Shown here: positions 35,462 to 47,045 of the stretch, piece by piece
Position numbering within the stretch: the stretch's first letter is position 1
How the letters are laid out: the number at the start of each line of letters is the position of its first letter
Source: Plantago elongata
Taxonomy: Eukaryota > Streptophyta > Magnoliopsida > Lamiales > Plantaginaceae
Assembly (NCBI GenBank): GCA_036897095.1
Contig: JAYMSP010000409.1
Coordinates: forward strand, 1-53,351
Direction: 5' to 3'
Length of the DNA: 53,351 bases
Notes under the pieces: generated by a model
Databases searched by the model: none
The model's input: the letters and a program-made list of their open reading frames with translations, nothing else
What the model was told of the DNA's origin: nothing
Program-made: the position numbers and the translations under genes

Positions 35462-37765
35462 TCAAATATAGTTGGTATGTATATATACATCATAAACTTT
35501 TAATGAGTTAGTTACTAATTATCCAATCTAAACCCTCCTAAGTATTACTAGTTATTATTTAGGTTAGGTCTTAGGATATAGTCTGTCTCCTAATTAATAT
35601 CAAGAAGATGTCGTATAAGCAATGTTCCCAATTGATGGTTACTAGTCTTAAACTACCCAACAAATTTGCCTAATATAGTCACTTATAAGGGCGCATACTA
35701 ACCCATCTTTAAAGTTTGGTAAGGTCACTATTTGTTTTCGTGTATGTTTGTGAAAGTGATCCGATAATATCATCTACTGTAACTATCATGTTTTCCTAAC
35801 TAGTTTTGTAGTTTTAATTTGATACTGTCTTACCACTATTGCTAGTGATCATTAATTAGGTTTATCTATGTGTCGGTATTAAATTCACTTGAAAACATGT
35901 CATTTCAAGTAATTATTTTTTAAAACTCACTTAGAAACGTATCTTTTTAAGCATTTAATTTTTTAAATATAAATATCTCGTGAAATATACTACATGTTTA
36001 GAACTTTATCATACGAAAACATGTCGTGATTAAATTAGATTATAGTTTTCCATTTCACCCCGCATATCATAACTACTGATATTCTTTGTACCTGGAAAAA
36101 TGACGTATCCATCAATGACGTGGGGACAATGCCCAAAAATGGCTAATTCTGCATGGAATAATGAATTCGAAAACTATGGAAATTATTGTAATATTCTATT
36201 TCTATAGGTTGAAAGCAATATAGTTTGTGGCAAAAAAAGCCTATCCCAATGATCAAAAGGCTCATTATTTCATTATGTGACAAGCCTAACATCTAGAAAC
36301 TAATATTATTTGGATATCTAACTTTAATAATTGAACACTATCACAATTCTAGACTACTTCTAGAAAAAGCTTTATTCTACTAATAATTTGCATGGGATGG
36401 AGATTAATTAGTACCAGATGTATACCTGTTAGCATGTGTTTCTTTTTCATAACTATCAGATTGATCACTTGACCTGATAAGTTTTTGCTAATTTTGGTTA
36501 TTAACATTTGCCCAAGTATTATACATTCTAAGGAAAGTTGTTATTGTCTTGTAAAGTATCAAGAATCAACCTTTTGGTATGAGATTATTTAGATGCATGT
36601 CATTTTCGTTCAAGTTGGGATGTGATATCTTCAATTGAAAATCGATTCAGTTCAATCTAATTCAATCCCATTCAACTCAACTTAGTTATAATTTATACTT
36701 TAATTCAGTGTAATAAATTTCAGATAACATAGCCTAAATCATAAGTGATCCGTTGATTTGTATTTGCACTTAGAAAACACTGGATCATTTATATCCTTAG
36801 GAATTCAGGTTTATCTGAAATCCCATGTAATATAATGTCAAACCAACCCAACATATTGGTTTTCAGCCACTAGCATTGATATCGGAATAGATTTTGGTCC
36901 CATGAGGCTGATCATCAGAGACGAAGATAGGGGTGCGATTAGGAGCTACAGCCCTCCTAATTTTTTAAATCCAACCACTAATCAATCAAGCTCCTAACTC
37001 GGACGGATTAATTTAAGTGCATCCTATCAATAAAGGGGGGGCAAGACATAGAGGCCCAGCAATATGCACCAATAATTTTCCGAAAAATACGTATACTTTT
37101 ACCTGAAGGGTTACAAGTAAAAAATCAATGTCGTTCAACTTTAGAAGATTTTAGCCCAAATAACACAAGATTGTGGACTATGAATGTGTTGTGCTGTGTC
37201 TTTCCATTTCATGAGAACCAAACCTACTTCCCCAGAAGCAGATAGATCCCAACATTTTGTATCTAAAGTAGTTCCAATAATGTTGTACTAACTGATGAAT
37301 CAATGGCCCTCTCCTTTCCTAGGTGAGTGCTTGCTGAAAAGTACCTTACACACTATACACAAAGTTTAAACATGACTAGTGGAGTGCCACCCTTGGGATA
37401 AAAGACCCTAACTTTTCTGGACTTTTATGTTTCACATATATTCTCTTGTCACATTTCAACATATTGTTTCCAATTCTTTTCGATGCAAAATTATACGCAA
37501 TGAAGTATGAACAACCAATAAGTTAGATGAAACAGTAGTAGCATTGATCAATGATCAAAAGAAATGAATGTCTTTTTCTTATAAGTTGAATGGATTTGCA
37601 ATCAGATACATGCATCTTCAGGTGCTGTATTCATGCACCAAAAATGCTTGACAAGAAGTCAGGAGCAGTCACAAATTCATACAGTGCCTCGGATTCTTGT
37701 AATTCCAAGTGAATGAATGATTCACAGGGTCAAATTATGCTATACGCAATCAAGAAAATGGATGG
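35462..37765. other. spacer downstream of the one-helix protein gene
   Basis: No gene seen. The right part must carry the 3' UTR of the gene ending at 37766. A short G-run (37036-37042) and a possible element fragment near 36930-37060 could not be classified. Confidence 0.45.
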
Positions 37766-40700
37766 TTATCTAACAAAGAGACCAACAAAAGCATCCAAGT
37801 ATCCAGCCAGCTGTGACAAGAACATAATAAGAAAACAATGACAAACTTGTGTAACTTCAGTATAAAAAAACTCCATAACAATATTAAGGCATTCTCGTTA
37901 AGTTTTACCTGAGCTGGAATGGAGTTTCCGGTGTGACCTTCAATGACTAATCCTATGGTTAGACCGATCATAGCCCATCCTCCATTGATTGCTTCAATTT
38001 GTTGCCGTTTCTGTTACAGTAGTTGAGTTAGATAGCGACAATCATCTTACCTCTTATACAAAACCACATGCACAAGGTGCTAATAGCAAAAAGTGTAACA
38101 TCATTGCAATATTCTACTTGAAATTTTATTTACTACACAAGCAACATGGACAAGACACGCTAACTGAAGCATTATCACTTTATCATCAGTGTTTTTCAAT
38201 TAGATAAACCACAGATGTAACCGGTAAAGATGATTTGTGTTTTTAGAACTGAATAGTGATTACAGAAAGGAAGTGTTCAAATTGTGTATACGTTACTCCC
38301 TCTGCTCCATTGCATTCTATACGTTTATATTGAGGCAAAGTTTATCTCTGATTTCCATAAGTGGGTCCTAGTCCTACCAGCCAATTTATTAACACATACT
38401 ACATCCTACAAATTAAACCACCTAAAAAACACAATCGAAATGCAAATGTATAGAACTCAATGGGACAGAGGTAGTAGATCAGTTGGTGCATCCATTTTGA
38501 GGATTAAATTGAATTTAAATCTAAGAGTACTGAAACTTCAATCGTAACATGCCGATCTTCCCAAATCCCATTCATTCAAAATACTGTAGAAAAAATACTG
38601 ATAGATATCTTACTTTGAACTTATCTTTTGCTTTGATTTTTTCCATCTGTTTTGCTGCCAATCTCTTAGCTTCCACAGGATCAACCATATCTACTTGTTT
38701 GGCTGATTTTCCTTTACCTGAAGGCACCTAATTACAGAAGATAAAACAGTAAATTCAGGAATTCTGTACACAACGATCAAGCTTGAACGGTTGGAATAGA
38801 CTTTCAATGAAGCAAATCATTCACTACAAGAATTCATGGTTTCACACGCCTTTACATACTGAGTTCCTGACCTTAATCAAGAACCCGTGGATGTATTTTC
38901 TATAATAAATTCCATATTGGTAGCCCAAATTACTTTATTATTGATCCTCCAGTTGCATTTGAATAAAGAACAGGTTCTTACTTTGATCACGTCCTTGCAA
39001 TACGATTAAGTGGTCGACCCACCAAATGTAGCAACATATCACACTTCCTTACCAAATTTATAAAACATTGTGACCATAAATGGAGCAGTGAAAACTGAAG
39101 AGAGTGTAGCATCCATATCCTACACTGTATTTATGATAATGCAGCACTCAGAACCAAAGTACATAAACAGCATTGCATATATTATCTTAAAGGTATGAGT
39201 CATTTTATGACTGATTTGTTTCATGTCCAACTCCACTCAAACTCCTGAGACACTACAACACCACAACTAGAAAAAATAAAACAGTTGAATGAAGAACTTA
39301 TATGTTTCAGAATTCAGACCGAAAGCTTCAAAAATGGTTCCCACCCTTCAACTGAAAGAACTGATAGGATTTGGAGGTGGTTGATACTTTGTCAAAGTTA
39401 TATTTTAGCCTAATATCTCCAAGGCATTTTAAACTCTGGAAAAGCCTAAAGTATTTCCAATTGTTAACTAACTGAAATATATCTTCAAAATTAAACAAAA
39501 AAAGTTTATTTTCATGTATAAATCGGTAAATCCCACACTGCTACCATTCCTGATCATCTATACCTTTTTCTTCCCCACATCCTATCATGAACGAAACAAA
39601 GTTACACGAACTAATAATGCTTTGTTCCCCAAATTCTACTTGGAAAACATGTATACTCACATGTTTAACATATAGGCAGTAGCTCTACTAAACTGTCTTT
39701 AACTAGTAAAATTTCAAATATATGGTTTCCCGTTTCACAAAGAGAGCGGTATGGCGTTAGCTCCATAAGAATATGATGAAATGAAATCATGAGTTCTTTT
39801 AAGAACTCACAACATCTAATTCATATTTCAAACTTTGAGCTTCTATGCGTATACATCAAACAATATTATACGTTCAATACTATAGCGTACATAAATAAAC
39901 AATGGCTGCAGCCTTGGCAATAGCAGCATTTATGGACTAAAAGAGTTGCCAGCGAATAATCAAAAGTACGTTCATAGCAGGGAGGGACTCATCAGTGCAT
40001 ACACAGGACAAAATGGGAATGGTCTGTGTAAATAAGTCAAGTTGATAGCTCAAAGCGAATAAATTAGTGAAAGATAGACACTATTGTGAAGCTTGATCCA
40101 TCTTGAATTGAACCTTTTCTTTCATACTTCCCAACACAAATCATGAACATTTATTTTTGTCCTCTAGCCTAGGGGGAAGTTTTGCCTTCTTCAAAGATAC
40201 ACTTGTGGTGTACAAAACATGAACATCATATGTTACATATAAACCAAATGATATTCGCCTTTTAAATTATATAAAATAAACTGTATTTTTACATATTCAA
40301 CACAAACACTACTTTCTTTCAGAACTAAGAAACGTTGGTGCAAGGCTTTTAAAATTATAAGATTCTTGAGCAATAAAACTAACAGTGAAGCATTAGAGCA
40401 ACAGATAGCATGTAACGTGGATTTTTTATTGCCCCAGTGGATGACAGTAAATGTTTGGTTTCTCAGAAGCTATTCTATGGGTCACTTAATCTCGTGAACA
40501 ACGAAGTTCTACTAGACTTCATCATCTAATACTACTTGCTCTCTGTCACAACTCACAATACAGAGATGACCACTAAGCTAATTCAGTTGTGGACATCGTC
40601 TAATTAATGAAACGGAGGTTCTTTCTTACCAAAAGCTCAGAACTTGGTAATTCGTAAACAGAACATGTAATTTATGCAATCTGCAACCAATCATCCACAG

Positions 40701-41916
40701 GCACATTGGTTGAATATCTAAACACATACCTAAAACAGCTTTGAGCTCATTCAAACCAATTTATTGTCATTATACATATTGAAGCCTTGGATGATGCGTA
40801 CATTTGTATTAGCTAGGACATTAATTGCCCGGCTCCTTGTTCTCCGAGAATATTGTCTTATGTGTTGTCCACTTTGCAAATCCCACCTACAAAACAGAGA
40901 GCAGCTGAGCAATCTAATATATCCAAAAATAACCAACTTACACATCGCAATAAAAGTGCGTGGTAAATCAACTTCAGATGGATGGAAAGAACAAGAATAA
41001 TGTTTGCTGAGGTGGATCCAGATTCTTTCACAATAAAGTGAAGAGAAACTCATACTCCTTAGACAAATTTAAACAAGGTCACCAATACGGCAACATGGAT
41101 GTTTAAATCCCACCCAGAACGTGTGAGAAACTCCCCAAGATATGCCTTGAGAATTTGAGATAGAAAGTGGACTTCTATACTACGTCAACCCTAAACTCAA
41201 TTATTAGTATACAAGACTCTGGCCAGCGGAGAAGCTTATTATTTATCAACATCCTAACACTCACACATAATTTCTCTAACAAGTTCAATTCCGGGGATTA
41301 GGCACCCTTTTGTAGTGCAAATTCATTTCCAGCAACATCAAGAGTATGTATGTCAGTATATATATATATATATATATAAAGCCTCATTAAGCTACTCTTA
41401 AACCAAAATCTACTTCTCATCCACTTACAATGAGAGCTCGCGCCTGTAGCAGTACTTAATCAAGATAAAAAGTTAAGTGCTATATAAAGTCCTCAAAGTA
41501 GGTCCACTGTTTATACTAGTAATTGAACTAAATCTCTCTGCAAATACTCAATTTAAAGGCATATGAGAGATATAAGCTTAAGCATTTAAAACTACATTCA
41601 TTTATGCAAAAACCCGATAAAACCAAAGCTACTAGAGTCTAGAGCCACCCATGTGCGAGCTTACACCGAAACACAGCAATACGAAAAAATAAATTAACAC
41701 TCACAGAACGTTCACATGAAGAGATAAATCTTGGTATAACCAAGAAATGCTAAAGACTCGATATTTCTTCAATAGAAAGCCAAAAGTACCAAGAAACAGG
41801 CACATAACTAAGACTTACTTTAAACCTGCGGCCATAGGAGAACTAGAGGATGATAATCGGGTTGTAGCAAATGGGGTATCCCCATGGATAACTGGTAAAG
41901 TTAAGGAAGACGACAT
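37766..41916 (-). CDS. chloroplast one-helix LHC-like (SEP/LIL/OHP-type) protein, 5 exons, 147 aa
   Basis: Exons (minus strand) are 41916-41819, 40886-40802, 38727-38614, 38010-37909 and 37810-37766. All introns are GT-AG, the phases agree (2,0,0,0), and the joined frame is open for 147 residues. The N-terminus (MSSSLTLPVIHG, rich in Ser/Thr/Arg) looks like a chloroplast transit peptide. Next comes a lysine-rich linker (KRLAAKQMEKIKAKDKFKKR), then one hydrophobic helix carrying EAINGGWAMIGLTIGLVIEG, a variant of the chlorophyll a/b-binding motif ExxNGRxAMxG, and the end LAGYLDAFVGLFVR. Single-helix LHC relatives sit in thylakoid membranes and act in photoprotection or pigment-protein assembly. 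The arginine of the motif is glycine here. The exact orthologue (OHP, SEP or another LIL subgroup) is not certain. Intron 2 is about 2.1 kb; intron 3 contains a Stowaway MITE. Confidence 0.85.
38296..38474. mobile_element. Stowaway MITE inside intron 3 of the one-helix protein gene
   Basis: The left end CTCCCTCTGCTCCATTG and reverse-complemented right end CTACCTCTGTCCCATTG are flanked by TA on both sides (38294-38295 and 38475-38476). The inverted ends continue as TTCTATACGTTT and TTCTATACATTT. It is 179 bp. Confidence 0.9.
41357..41378. repeat. (TA)11 microsatellite in intron 1
   Basis: A simple dinucleotide run within the first intron of the one-helix protein gene. Confidence 0.9.
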
Positions 41917-42180
41917 TTTGTTAAATTATGATGTATTGTGTGTAAGAAATTTGTGAAATGGGAGTTGAAGAATTTGGGGAGGATTCGTTGGGAAATTTCC
42001 ATCCACTAAAACAAACAGTTAGATGTTTCGAATTTGTACGACGTACATTGACCCGGATGCTAGCAGGCTGGTCCGGGTGGCTACCCAATTCTAGACCAGC
42101 CCACTGGTCAAACTCTATTTGCCACGAAATATGACGAGAAAATGTTAGAACTTGGGACTCGGAAAGGATTGAGTTGGATT
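41917..42180 (-). promoter_or_regulatory. leader and promoter region of the one-helix protein gene
   Basis: Sequence immediately upstream of the ATG at 41916. It is less AT-rich than its surroundings and lacks a convincing TATA box. A GACGTACA-type ACGT core (near 42040) is present. The start site cannot be fixed. Confidence 0.35.
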
Positions 42181-42453
42181 TTTTTCTCCTCAATATAATT
42201 ATTTCAATTTAACTGAATTAAAATAATTTAAATTAAATTTTAATATAATGTATATTAAATAGAGTTGAACTGAACTGAATTAATTTGAATTAAGTGGGTT
42301 TGCAAATGAATATAACATAGCCTTAATATACTGTTGCAACTCATATGGTCATAATTAGTTTTTTTTTCATAACCTCTATTGATTAGCTACTCAAACCATG
42401 TTTGAAAGGTTGCACGTTCACGTAACGAGCTTAAAAAAAGCTCATGAAGTTGA

Positions 42454-42667
42454 AGGCCCCATTTAGCAAAGCTAGCTGAAAAGGTAGTTGATAGCTGAAT
42501 AATTAACTGGTAGCTGGTTAGGTAGCTTTTTTTTTCAACTAGCTAACTTGGTTAGCTTGTCAAACCAGCTAGAAAAGTTGCAAGTTCACCTGACGAGCTT
42601 TTTATTAAAAAAACTGATGGAGCTGAAAATGTAGTGGTAAGCAACTTCGTAGTGGTAAACAGAGCCT
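42454..42667. mobile_element. MITE with imperfect Tourist/Harbinger-like ends
   Basis: The left end AGGCCCCATTTAGCAAAGC pairs with the reverse-complemented right end AGGCTCTGTTTACCAC. The interior is rich in TAGCTG/AGCTAGC motifs. A segment around 42560-42625 (AAAGTTGCAAGTTCACCTGA) repeats one at 42400-42450 (AAGGTTGCACGTTCACGTAA), so the area is a composite of related insertions. Confidence 0.6.
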
Positions 42668-42774
42668 AAATTAACATTTTATTAATACAAAACTGTGTTA
42701 CCATTATCTGTGGTGTTAAATATGTATATCAAATACACTATTATAGTGTATGGAAATTTATGTTCTACTCCAAC

Positions 42775-43398
42775 TAGGGGTGTTTAGCGAACAAATATTC
42801 GTAAAAATTTTACGAAAATTTCAATCAACGTACAGGCTGTGTTCGATATTAATTTGTTCGAACGGTTCACGAACACGTTCGTTAACAAATAAACACGAAC
42901 ACAAACACACAATTTATTGCTTGGTAGTTCGCGAACTATTCATGAAAAATATATATACATAATAGTAAGTAATACAATATAATAATACATCGTACTCCAT
43001 TTGGACAGTTGTAGACTTGTAGCTCGTCTTAATTTATATTATTTGTAGGATGAATGCAAGATATTATGTGGGATTATGATATTTACCTTAAAATATATAT
43101 GTGTTTTTAAGGATTTTTCATTCTATTTTTGTAATTTTTTTTTATTCTTAGAGTTTTAACAACGAACAAATTGTTCGTGAACACAACCTTAATGAATAAA
43201 CAAACTGAATTGTTTGTGAACAAAAACTTAACGAACATTAACGAATAAACAAAAACCTTAATGAACTGAACATGAACAAGTGAAAGAGTTGTTTGACGAA
43301 CATGGACACGAACACGAATACGAACACAAAAATTCTTAACAAATAAACGTTCGATAAGCTTTCATGTTCAATTCGTTCGATTCAATAAACACCTCTAG
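42775..43398. mobile_element. hAT-type non-autonomous element rich in CGAACA motifs
   Basis: It begins TAGGGGTGTTTAGCGAAC, and the reverse complement of the right end begins CTAGAGGTGTTTATTGAA. Flanks ACTCCAAC (42767-42774) and TCTCCAAC (43399-43406) match at 7 of 8 positions, an 8 bp hAT duplication. The interior is dense in GTTCG/CGAAC repeats in both orientations, which lets it fold. No transposase. Confidence 0.85.
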
Positions 43399-43556
43399 TC
43401 TCCAACTTTCATATTCATTTGCTTCTTAATTTTAGCAACAATCACCAACATGTACATCACCTTGATTTATTAATTCCTTTGAGAAATTTATTAAGACCCA
43501 GTGGCACTATGTATTCATCCATGTTTGTTTCAAGAAATACTAAGTAATGTATAGGT

Positions 43557-43715
43557 AGTGCTGTTATTCGAGCCGAACCGAATTAAATATTTAACATTTC
43601 GATTCGAGCTCGAACTTTAAACGAGTCTAAGCTCGACTCGGCTCCAAAATAGAACGATCTAAAATACAAATTCAAGCTCAAGCTTGAACCATAATATGGA
43701 AGCTCGAACTCGGTA
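43557..43715 (+). mobile_element. truncated relative of the hAT MITE at 30016
   Basis: TAGTGCTGTTATTCGAGCCG resembles the left terminus of the 30016 element and is followed by GAGCTCGAACTT and AAGCTCGACTCGG motifs. No matching right terminus is found. Confidence 0.55.
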
Positions 43716-43825
43716 AAAAAAATACATCTTAGATATATTCATCAAGAAATAAGAATTAATGAAGATAAACTGATTAAGATATCAAGAATCAAGATTATAC
43801 AACAATAACATCCCAAATGATAAAG

Positions 43826-44077
43826 TTATAAAAATAAGTGGCTACGCGTCATAGACTCATTACTCATAGCGTCCCAAATTACTGATTTTTTCTCCCTGAC
43901 CTTCGCATGATATGGTCGTTTTGGCGCAGCAGTTCCTTGACTTCCCTCTGTCTCATTTTCAACATTTTCAGAATTTTCAGTTACATCATGGACATCAACT
44001 GCGCGAAGATCGACTTCTTCCTTGCTCATATCATCGTTGTTATCAATATTCTCTATATCTTCTTCAATTGTACCCAT
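43826..44077 (-). pseudogene. fragment of a hAT/BED-type transposase-derived protein
   Basis: From the ATG at 44077 an 83-residue frame reads an acidic stretch (MGTIEEDIENIDNNDD) and then KRPYHAKVREKKSVIWDAM. The latter resembles the run-in to a BED zinc finger in plant hAT/RICESLEEPER proteins (KRKRTSAVWDHF), after which the frame ends (SHLFL, stop at 43826) without the cysteines and histidines of the finger. An acceptor-like TTTTAG precedes it at about 44090. It is therefore a truncated copy, possibly one exon of a decayed gene. The assignment rests on a short similarity and is tentative. Confidence 0.4.
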
Positions 44078-44261
44078 GGTAGAACCTAAAATAGCACACA
44101 TATAATCAGAAATTAAGTTAGATACAATAAACTTTGTCAAACAAATAACATGAATCAATTGTAAGTGAAAATGATAAACCTTTAACAACCTCAAAGATAC
44201 AAGTTAAAGGAAACAAATTAGGAGTAACTACTGCATATAATTCAAGAGCTAAAGTCCTTAT

Positions 44262-44510
44262 CTTGAATCGAGCTGTGGAATTGAGGGCGGTGGAGCTGTG
44301 ATTCGAGATGGAGGAAGAGGCGTTCCGGAGTTGAGTGGTAGTGGAGGAAGAGGTGCTGGAGTCGAGTAGTAGTGGAGGATAAGGCGTGCTGGCTGCTGGA
44401 TTCGAGTGGAGGTGTGTTGGATTCGAGATGGAGGCAACTGGATTTGAGTAGCAGTGGAGAACTGGAGATAAAAGACGATGGATGGCGGTGGAGGAAGAGA
44501 CTAATGATCA
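44262..44510 (+). repeat. degenerate purine-rich minisatellite
   Basis: Units of roughly 20-40 bp start GAGTGG/GAGTAG/GAGATG and end CTGGATTC or similar (AGTGGAGGAAGAGG, GGATTCGAGTGGAGG). The strand asymmetry (purines on the plus strand) makes an S/L-rich minus-strand ORF that I regard as an artefact. Confidence 0.65.
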
Positions 44511-44535
44511 ACCATCGACTAATGATCAAGTGCAC

Positions 44536-45422
44536 CCCAGATCGATTCCATCTTTCCAGCTAGAAAACATAAAGCTAACTAAGTGAAGTTTAGGAAGGAC
44601 TTCCTTACATGGCTTCACACACAAAAAACTGAAGTACATCAAAATACATGATTCTGGAATCACATATCTCATTCCTACCTGGTTTGAGGTGTAGTTACTG
44701 AGCATCTCTATTTCACACTTTTCTATTTTTCTATATATAAACTGTCCATGCCCCTGTTTCAGCTTTATACTACTCATCATAATACTAGCAGAAGTTAAAA
44801 ATGAGATAAAACAATCAGTTAACTTGTGCAAGGCAAAAGAAACAAGTTGATAGATTACTCAATACCTGCTAAGTGCCAAGTACAAATCAAGTAAATATAG
44901 ACTGTACCTCAGAAATCCAAGGAGTTGATTAGCGGTCGAAGGATAGATCTTTTCTGATTGTGGATAGTCGGAGCAATTCGGGCTGACAAGTGTTGTGAAA
45001 ACTGAGCAAATATTATAGAAAGTACAACAATCTCAAGTATTTTTATCTGATCATCTATAGAATCTAATAAGTCTTTTATATACACATTGTGAATGGTGAA
45101 TGTAACTTCATGGCCTAGATACTTAGCGGAGCAAACATAATATTCATAATTCATAACAAACATTCATACATATCTACGGCTACATGCTCGAAATGCAGAC
45201 ATCTATAATATATATGGACACGTTATAAGTATATAATTTACATGTACTGCATCACTAATTAGTGGTGAAACCAAACGATACGAATATACAGATAACTAAC
45301 ATTAATGATCACACATATCTACACACCAAGTATACTATAAATATCTTATATATCACTCATGTTCTTATACATTAATCAAGTAAATTAGCAAATCAACAGT
45401 CGAAGATGCTAAAACGATGTGG
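44536..45422. other. spacer, no gene recognised
   Basis: Minus-strand ORFs of 84-101 codons occur here, but none shows a known motif or composition typical of a protein. Confidence 0.4.
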
Positions 45423-45627
45423 TGTTGTAAGATTTTAAACAGTAGTAGCACTGTTTGTGGTGAATGTTCATAGCAGTTATGTGTATTGAATTGCTCATAG
45501 ATAGCTAAACATTGCCATTACCATGCAGCAGATTGCACCATTGTAACATAACTCATTCACTGACATATAGTGTAAAATTGACCCAATGCAATATTTAGTT
45601 TTTTTTTACAACACGTTATCAGCACGA
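45423..45627 (+). mobile_element. small LTR (191 bp) with primer-binding-site-like motif
   Basis: It begins TGTTGTA (45423) and ends TACAACA (45613), a 7 bp perfect inverted terminus. CGTTATCAGCACGA follows directly, the same motif as after the LTR at 32592. The two LTRs are of similar length (191 and 192 bp) but otherwise not alike. No internal domains or second LTR found. Confidence 0.55.
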
Positions 45628-46641
45628 ATTGCTCCAATCTCCACAGAGTTGCTCCGATTTCCACTTCTTCTGTAAATAGTTTCCACAGACCTGAAATGTA
45701 CAATTACCAGTTATTCATCGGTGTAAAATATCTATAGTCCTTAAGATAAATTTTCCATGCAGATTAGAAGTATGGATTTTCAGAACCACAAATCAACAAA
45801 CTGGTGCATTTGAAACATGAATCAAAATTAAAAAAGAAGATGAGATTGAGCGAATCAACAACAACAACAGATGCTGAGAAAAAACGCACCGTCAGAGGTC
45901 TGTCATGGTGATTGGAGCATTGGCAGCTCCCATGACTGGCGATCGATTGGATCCGAAAGGACCGAAGATCAGATCTGGACAATTCTCTATTTTAGGGCCC
46001 TTAACTATTTTACAGATGGAATAGGATATATATATTATATAAACTAATTTGTATAATAAATTCACCTTAAACATAGACAGACAAATATAGTGATTTTCCA
46101 TAAATATGCATGATTTCAGTTACATATCAACTTCGAAAGTTTTGGTGATTGAGAAGTGATGCATAGTAATAATGATAAGATTTGTTGTGTTAATTGGAAT
46201 TCGTTGTGCTTGGTGAGAGGTTTCAATATATCTAGACATCATTTCATCACCAATGCACATCAGCTCCATCACAAGAAATCGCTTCAAACTCAGTTCGGAT
46301 ATAAACATTCGGACATGCTAGTTCCACAAGAGCAGGAATTGATCAGAATTGAAAACAGAGATTCCGCCACAGTCGCCACTATCATTGCCATCTAATGTAG
46401 TAGTCCTTAGAAAATAGCATCTCATCCTTTGACAATATTTAACCATACCACCCACAACTGCTACCATTTCTTTGTAAGATGATAACAACTTGCGCCTAGA
46501 GAGCTCCTACTGGTTGAACAATTTGCAACAAGCATTGATCTGAATGTTAGATTTATCACTCAACAGTCAACACAGGAAAGTCCATTCCAACCATATACTT
46601 TTGGGAGGTACCAATTGACCAAGGAGGTGGTGCCAGAGAGA
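45628..46641. other. spacer, no supported gene
   Basis: Contains short ORFs on both strands, such as a 79-codon plus-strand ORF (46156-46395), without recognisable similarity. Confidence 0.4.
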
Positions 46642-46806
46642 TCAGTAGAGACGCGGGCATGCCAGTTCCCACGGAGCAAAATTGAGTTTTGTCCATTGGT
46701 TCCTCAGATTCTGTTGAGCAGCATGTCTCCATAACCGCACCATATGTGGAGAGTTTTGGATTGGTGAATGCTGCTGTGTTTCACGAGAAGATGTACTGGG
46801 CTCCAT
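46642..46806 (-). CDS. unrecognised small ORF, 54 aa
   Basis: The ATG at 46806 opens a frame ending with TGA at 46642. It includes the basic amphipathic stretch MVRLWRHAAQQNLRNQWTKL and the end FAPWELACPRLY. The local base composition is less AT-rich than the surroundings, as in coding exons. It may be a captured or leftover first exon of a larger gene. I do not recognise the family, and it could be fortuitous. Confidence 0.25.
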   Translation of the reverse strand: MEPSTSSRETQQHSPIQNSPHMVRLWRHAAQQNLRNQWTKLNFAPWELACPRLY

Positions 46807-47045
46807 AAATCAATAATGTAGTTGAAGGCCTGAAAACATTGATATAAAGATTATCAATTAGCTAAAAATATCGAACACAAGACAAACGATTTTTCCACCA
46901 TGTATGCCCCATTAAGCGCCTAAAATTTTCACTAACATTTTGTACATTAGTTTTCAAAATTTTCAGAACTGAGTGTAATTTTTTTCTAAGTATATGGCAA
47001 ACTGAGATGATGCATGGTTACTTACAAATCGAGATGATGGTTAAT

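Noticed and set aside
44242..44535. 97-codon Ser/Leu-rich minus-strand ORF
   Set aside because: Arises from a purine-rich minisatellite on the other strand.
46156..46395. 79-codon plus-strand ORF
   Set aside because: No recognisable similarity or codon signature; not enough to call a gene.
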